Origin: Flavobacterium enshiense DK69
GTDB taxonomy: Bacteria; Bacteroidota; Bacteroidia; Flavobacteriales; Flavobacteriaceae
Reading direction: 5' to 3'
Assembly: GCF_000498495.1 (NCBI RefSeq)
Contig: NZ_AVCS01000004.1
Span: 186,001-250,000 of the forward strand
Length of the DNA: 64,000 bases
Below, one piece after another: positions 61,574 to 64,000 of this stretch. Below the pieces are notes generated by a model. That model did not search any database and was not told where the DNA came from. It worked only from the letters and a program-made list of their open reading frames with translations. The first letter of the stretch is position 1; each line of letters starts with the position of its first letter. The translations under genes were made by a program, and so were the position numbers.

Positions 61574-61581
61574 CAAATATA
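61574..61581 (-). promoter_or_regulatory. -7 element of the HD-domain gene
   Basis: On the minus strand TATATTTG matches TAnnTTTG, 18 nt upstream of the GTG start, giving a very short leader of about 12-15 nt, as at the LTA-synthase-family gene. Confidence 0.5.
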
Positions 61582-61631
61582 GTGAAATTAGATTTGATGT
61601 TAAATAAGAGAAAAATAATGCAACATCTTTA

Positions 61632-61667
61632 ATAAAAAAGAGGCTGCCCTAAAATGACAGCCTCTTT
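61632..61667 (-). terminator. Terminator of the delta-60 repeat gene
   Basis: AAAGAGGCTG / CAGCCTCTTT form a 10-bp stem with an 11-nt loop, followed on the minus strand by TTTATT. It lies 24 nt after the stop codon of the delta-60 gene and also upstream of the HD-gene promoter. Confidence 0.85.
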
Positions 61668-61690
61668 CGTAAAAATTATTTCGCTAAATA

Positions 61691-64000
61691 TTAAAATATT
61701 ATTTTTTTATTTGCTTCTGAGTTATCCTCATCAGTAATTTTAATGATAACAATCTGTTTTCTAACAGTTAAGTTATTTATAGTTGTTTCTGAAGCGTTAA
61801 CATTTTTATTTTCAAAAATAAGCTTTCCGGTTATGTCAAATAACTTAACAGAACGCATTATTTTACCCTCACTTTTAATATGCAAAACAGAATTCTTTTC
61901 ATAAATAATTATGTTTTCGTTATTAAAGGCATTTTCATCTAATGATAATGTAGTCGCATTAATTCTTGCAATACGGTTTCTACCAGTATTATTATAATTT
62001 GTAAAAGCTCCTGCGATTACCAGTTTTCCATCTGTTTGAAGTGCACAGGAATACACAGTACTATTTGAAGCTGTGTTACCAGAATTGAAACTTGTATCGA
62101 GTGTCCCAATAGCATTAAAACGTGTTAAATGTAAATTTACTGTTTCGAATCCAAAATGTCCACCTGCGATTATTTTTCCGTCAGGCTGAATTGCAATTGT
62201 TAAAATTGATGGATTAGCAAACCCCGTGTTCATAGTCGTTTCAAGAGTACCATTTGCATTTAAACGAACAATACCGTCTGCCTCGATAACATTATTTAAG
62301 TCTCTGAAACTTCCACCAATAACAATTTTCCCATTAGATTGAACTTTTATGACTTCAATAGAGAAAAAAGATTGATAAGTTAATGAACTAAAGGAAGTAT
62401 CTAAAGTACCATTAGTATTTAAACGCACAAGACCTTTTCTTGAAGAACCATTATAACTATCAAATCTTCCTCCGATTACTATTTTCCCATCGGATTGTAA
62501 TGCCAAAGCTTTAACTTCATTATCTGCACCCGAACCTGGAGTAAATGTGGTGTCTAAAGTTCCATTTGAGTTCAATCTGGCAATTCTATTAATAGAGCTC
62601 CCGTTATAGGTAGTGAACGAACCTCCGATTACTATTTTCCCATCAGGCTGAACCAAAATAGACATAACTGTAAAATTTGGTCCAACTCCGGTAACAAAGC
62701 TAGTATCTAATGAGCCATCAGAATTTAAACGTACTAGATTATTAATTAATGTACCGTTATATTTTCCAAAATACCCTCCTAAAAGTATTTTACCGTCTGT
62801 TTGAATTGCAGATGCGAATACATCCGCTTTTAAATTTGCAGATGTTGTCTGAATACCGCTTCCACCAGCATTAAAATTAGTATCTAATGTGCCGTCAGTA
62901 TTAATTCGGGCAACTCTATTGGCCACTACTCCATTATAAAGTCCGAATCCACCTCCAATTATGACCTTTTTATCAGGTTGGATCAATGTAGTACGAATAG
63001 AAAAATTTGAGCCACTTCCAGTATTAAAAGTCATATCTATACTTCGATTAGAATTAATTCTGGCAATATCATTTCTTTCCGTTTCGTTAACGCTTTCAAA
63101 CTCACCACCTAGAATAATCTGACCATTTGGTTGCATAGCCATTGCATATACGTCGGTATCTGCATCGGTATCGAAATCAATCTTTTTATCTACACCAGTT
63201 CCAGATGAAAAACTTGTATCAATTGTACCGTTGCTATTCAAACGCGTAATTCGGTTAACAATAGTTCCACCATAAGTTTGAAAATTTCCACCTATAAGTA
63301 TTTTTCCATCAGCTTGTATTAAAGAAGTATTAACAACCATTGTATTTGTTACAGCAATTGGGTAAGTAGTGAAAGTAGTATCAACAGATCCCGAGCTGTT
63401 TAAACGAATAAGAACATTTCTGAATCCTTCATATAGTACACTATTACCCCCAATAATTATTTTACCATCACTTTGTAAAGAAACTGTTCTAATTTTACAA
63501 TACACTTCTAATGAAGGGTTAAATGCCAAATCTAAAGTACCATTAGCATTCAGACGGCAAATCCCATAAGCATTTTCTCCGTCGTAAGTAGTAAAATCAC
63601 CTCCCAAAATTATTTTTCCATCTGGTTGGATTACAACTTTGTATACAGTATTGTGTCCATTTCCAGTTCCTGTAATGGCAAAACCAGAATCCAGACTTCC
63701 GTTTGTATTTAAACGTAAAACCCCTCTTTTGCTTTCTCCGTTGAAATGAGTAAAACTTCCGCCTACTACAATTTTTCCATCATTTTGAATAACTATAGAT
63801 CTTACTGAAGCTAGCGAACTCGATCCGTTGTAAGCGTCTGTTAAACCAGTTCCAATATTAAAACTTGTATCTAATGTTCCATTCGAATTTAAACGGGCAA
63901 TTCCATTAAATGAAGTTCCGTTAATTTGTGTAAACATACCTCCAATTATGATCTTACCATCGGGTTGAATTGCACTCGCTTGAATTACAGGTCCGACATA
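61691..64000 (-). CDS. Delta-60 repeat T9SS protein, 5' end beyond right edge
   Basis: 769 residues are visible; the frame stays open to base 64000, so the start and signal peptide lie outside. The sequence consists of about thirteen repeats of roughly 50-55 residues with the pattern I-Q-x-D-G-K-I-V-I-G-G-x-F-x-x-Y-N-G ... N-R-I-A-R-L-N-x-N-G-T-L-D-T-S-F, the delta-60 repeat, thought to form a beta-propeller-like solenoid. The end (VLHIKSEGKIMRSVKLFDITGKLIFEN ... TVRKQIVIIKI) is a T9SS sorting domain. It is probably a large surface or secreted protein; the ligand is unknown. An in-frame ATG at 63937 lies inside a repeat and is not a real start. Confidence 0.85.
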   Translation of the reverse strand, partial: YVGPVIQASAIQPDGKIIIGGMFTQINGTSFNGIARLNSNGTLDTSFNIGTGLTDAYNGSSSLASVRSIVIQNDGKIVVGGSFTHFNGESKRGVLRLNTNGSLDSGFAITGTGNGHNTVYKVVIQPDGKIILGGDFTTYDGENAYGICRLNANGTLDLAFNPSLEVYCKIRTVSLQSDGKIIIGGNSVLYEGFRNVLIRLNSSGSVDTTFTTYPIAVTNTMVVNTSLIQADGKILIGGNFQTYGGTIVNRITRLNSNGTIDTSFSSGTGVDKKIDFDTDADTDVYAMAMQPNGQIILGGEFESVNETERNDIARINSNRSIDMTFNTGSGSNFSIRTTLIQPDKKVIIGGGFGLYNGVVANRVARINTDGTLDTNFNAGGSGIQTTSANLKADVFASAIQTDGKILLGGYFGKYNGTLINNLVRLNSDGSLDTSFVTGVGPNFTVMSILVQPDGKIVIGGSFTTYNGSSINRIARLNSNGTLDTTFTPGSGADNEVKALALQSDGKIVIGGRFDSYNGSSRKGLVRLNTNGTLDTSFSSLTYQSFFSIEVIKVQSNGKIVIGGSFRDLNNVIEADGIVRLNANGTLETTMNTGFANPSILTIAIQPDGKIIAGGHFGFETVNLHLTRFNAIGTLDTSFNSGNTASNSTVYSCALQTDGKLVIAGAFTNYNNTGRNRIARINATTLSLDENAFNNENIIIYEKNSVLHIKSEGKIMRSVKLFDITGKLIFENKNVNASETTINNLTVRKQIVIIKITDEDNSEANKKIIF

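Noticed and set aside
61691..64000. Regular DNA repeats at the right edge, considered as a non-coding repeat array
   Set aside because: They are the codons of delta-60 protein repeats in one uninterrupted frame.
1..64000. tRNA, rRNA, CRISPR, insertion sequences, integrase or defence genes
   Set aside because: Looked for in spacers and frames; no convincing example was seen anywhere in the window.

Overview
The window looks like a chromosomal segment of a Flavobacterium-like member of the Bacteroidota. It is AT-rich. Candidate promoters carry the Bacteroidota -7 element TAnnTTTG. Three secreted proteins end in type IX secretion (T9SS) sorting domains. LpxC is fused to FabZ, HisB is the bifunctional form, and the lpxD-lpxC/fabZ-lpxA-efp-sucD order is typical of flavobacteria. 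I found no tRNA, rRNA, CRISPR array, transposase or prophage. All genes look intact except those cut by the two window edges.

Left (1-9.7 kb): a minus-strand catabolic operon, read from 7871 down past base 1. It encodes a flavin reductase, an SRPBCC protein, a monooxygenase/old-yellow-enzyme fusion of the salicylyl-CoA 5-hydroxylase type, an alpha/beta hydrolase, an aryl-CoA ligase, a hotdog thioesterase, a nitrilase and the start of gentisate 1,2-dioxygenase. Together these fit salicylate -> salicylyl-CoA -> gentisyl-CoA -> gentisate -> ring cleavage. Divergent to it are an MFS carrier, a small membrane protein and acetyl-CoA synthetase. A DEDDh exonuclease and a CBS/DUF294 protein converge on acs.

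Centre-left (14-31.8 kb): a DMT transporter, a small secreted protein, a T9SS-exported DUF4874/DUF4832 protein, and then the most interesting locus. This is a tightly packed five-gene operon (28049 -> 18215) encoding a PelF-type glycosyltransferase, a PelG-type flippase, a GH114/PelA-hydrolase-like enzyme, an unrecognised polytopic membrane protein, and a 1289-residue lipoprotein that joins a DUF2194/CE4-like deacetylase to TPRs and a C-terminal beta-barrel. It resembles a Pel exopolysaccharide system rebuilt for Bacteroidota, with no visible PelD c-di-GMP receptor. A 12-bp motif is shared between the pelF upstream region and that of the DUF4832 gene. Small genes, a MscS channel, a thioesterase, a Nudix hydrolase and a DUF2461 protein follow.

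Centre (32.5-43.5 kb): the complete hisGDCBHAF(IE) operon, preceded by a recognisable attenuator: a promoter, a 17-residue leader peptide with four consecutive His codons, competing hairpins and a terminator. Next comes a response regulator / cation-diffusion-facilitator / histidine kinase operon. Three CTTAAGC repeats spaced exactly 11 bp apart lie between the regulator gene and a divergent LTA-synthase-family gene.

Right (45.7-64 kb): a VWA-type membrane protein, fabG, a four-gene operon (lipoprotein, VTC-domain protein, DUF4956 membrane protein, DUF2490 outer-membrane protein), a leucine-rich-repeat T9SS protein, the lipid A / efp / sucD block with a second LpxD-like gene, an HD-domain phosphohydrolase, and a delta-60-repeat T9SS protein that runs off the right edge. 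All functional calls rest on reading the sequence and on motif recognition; no database search was run.
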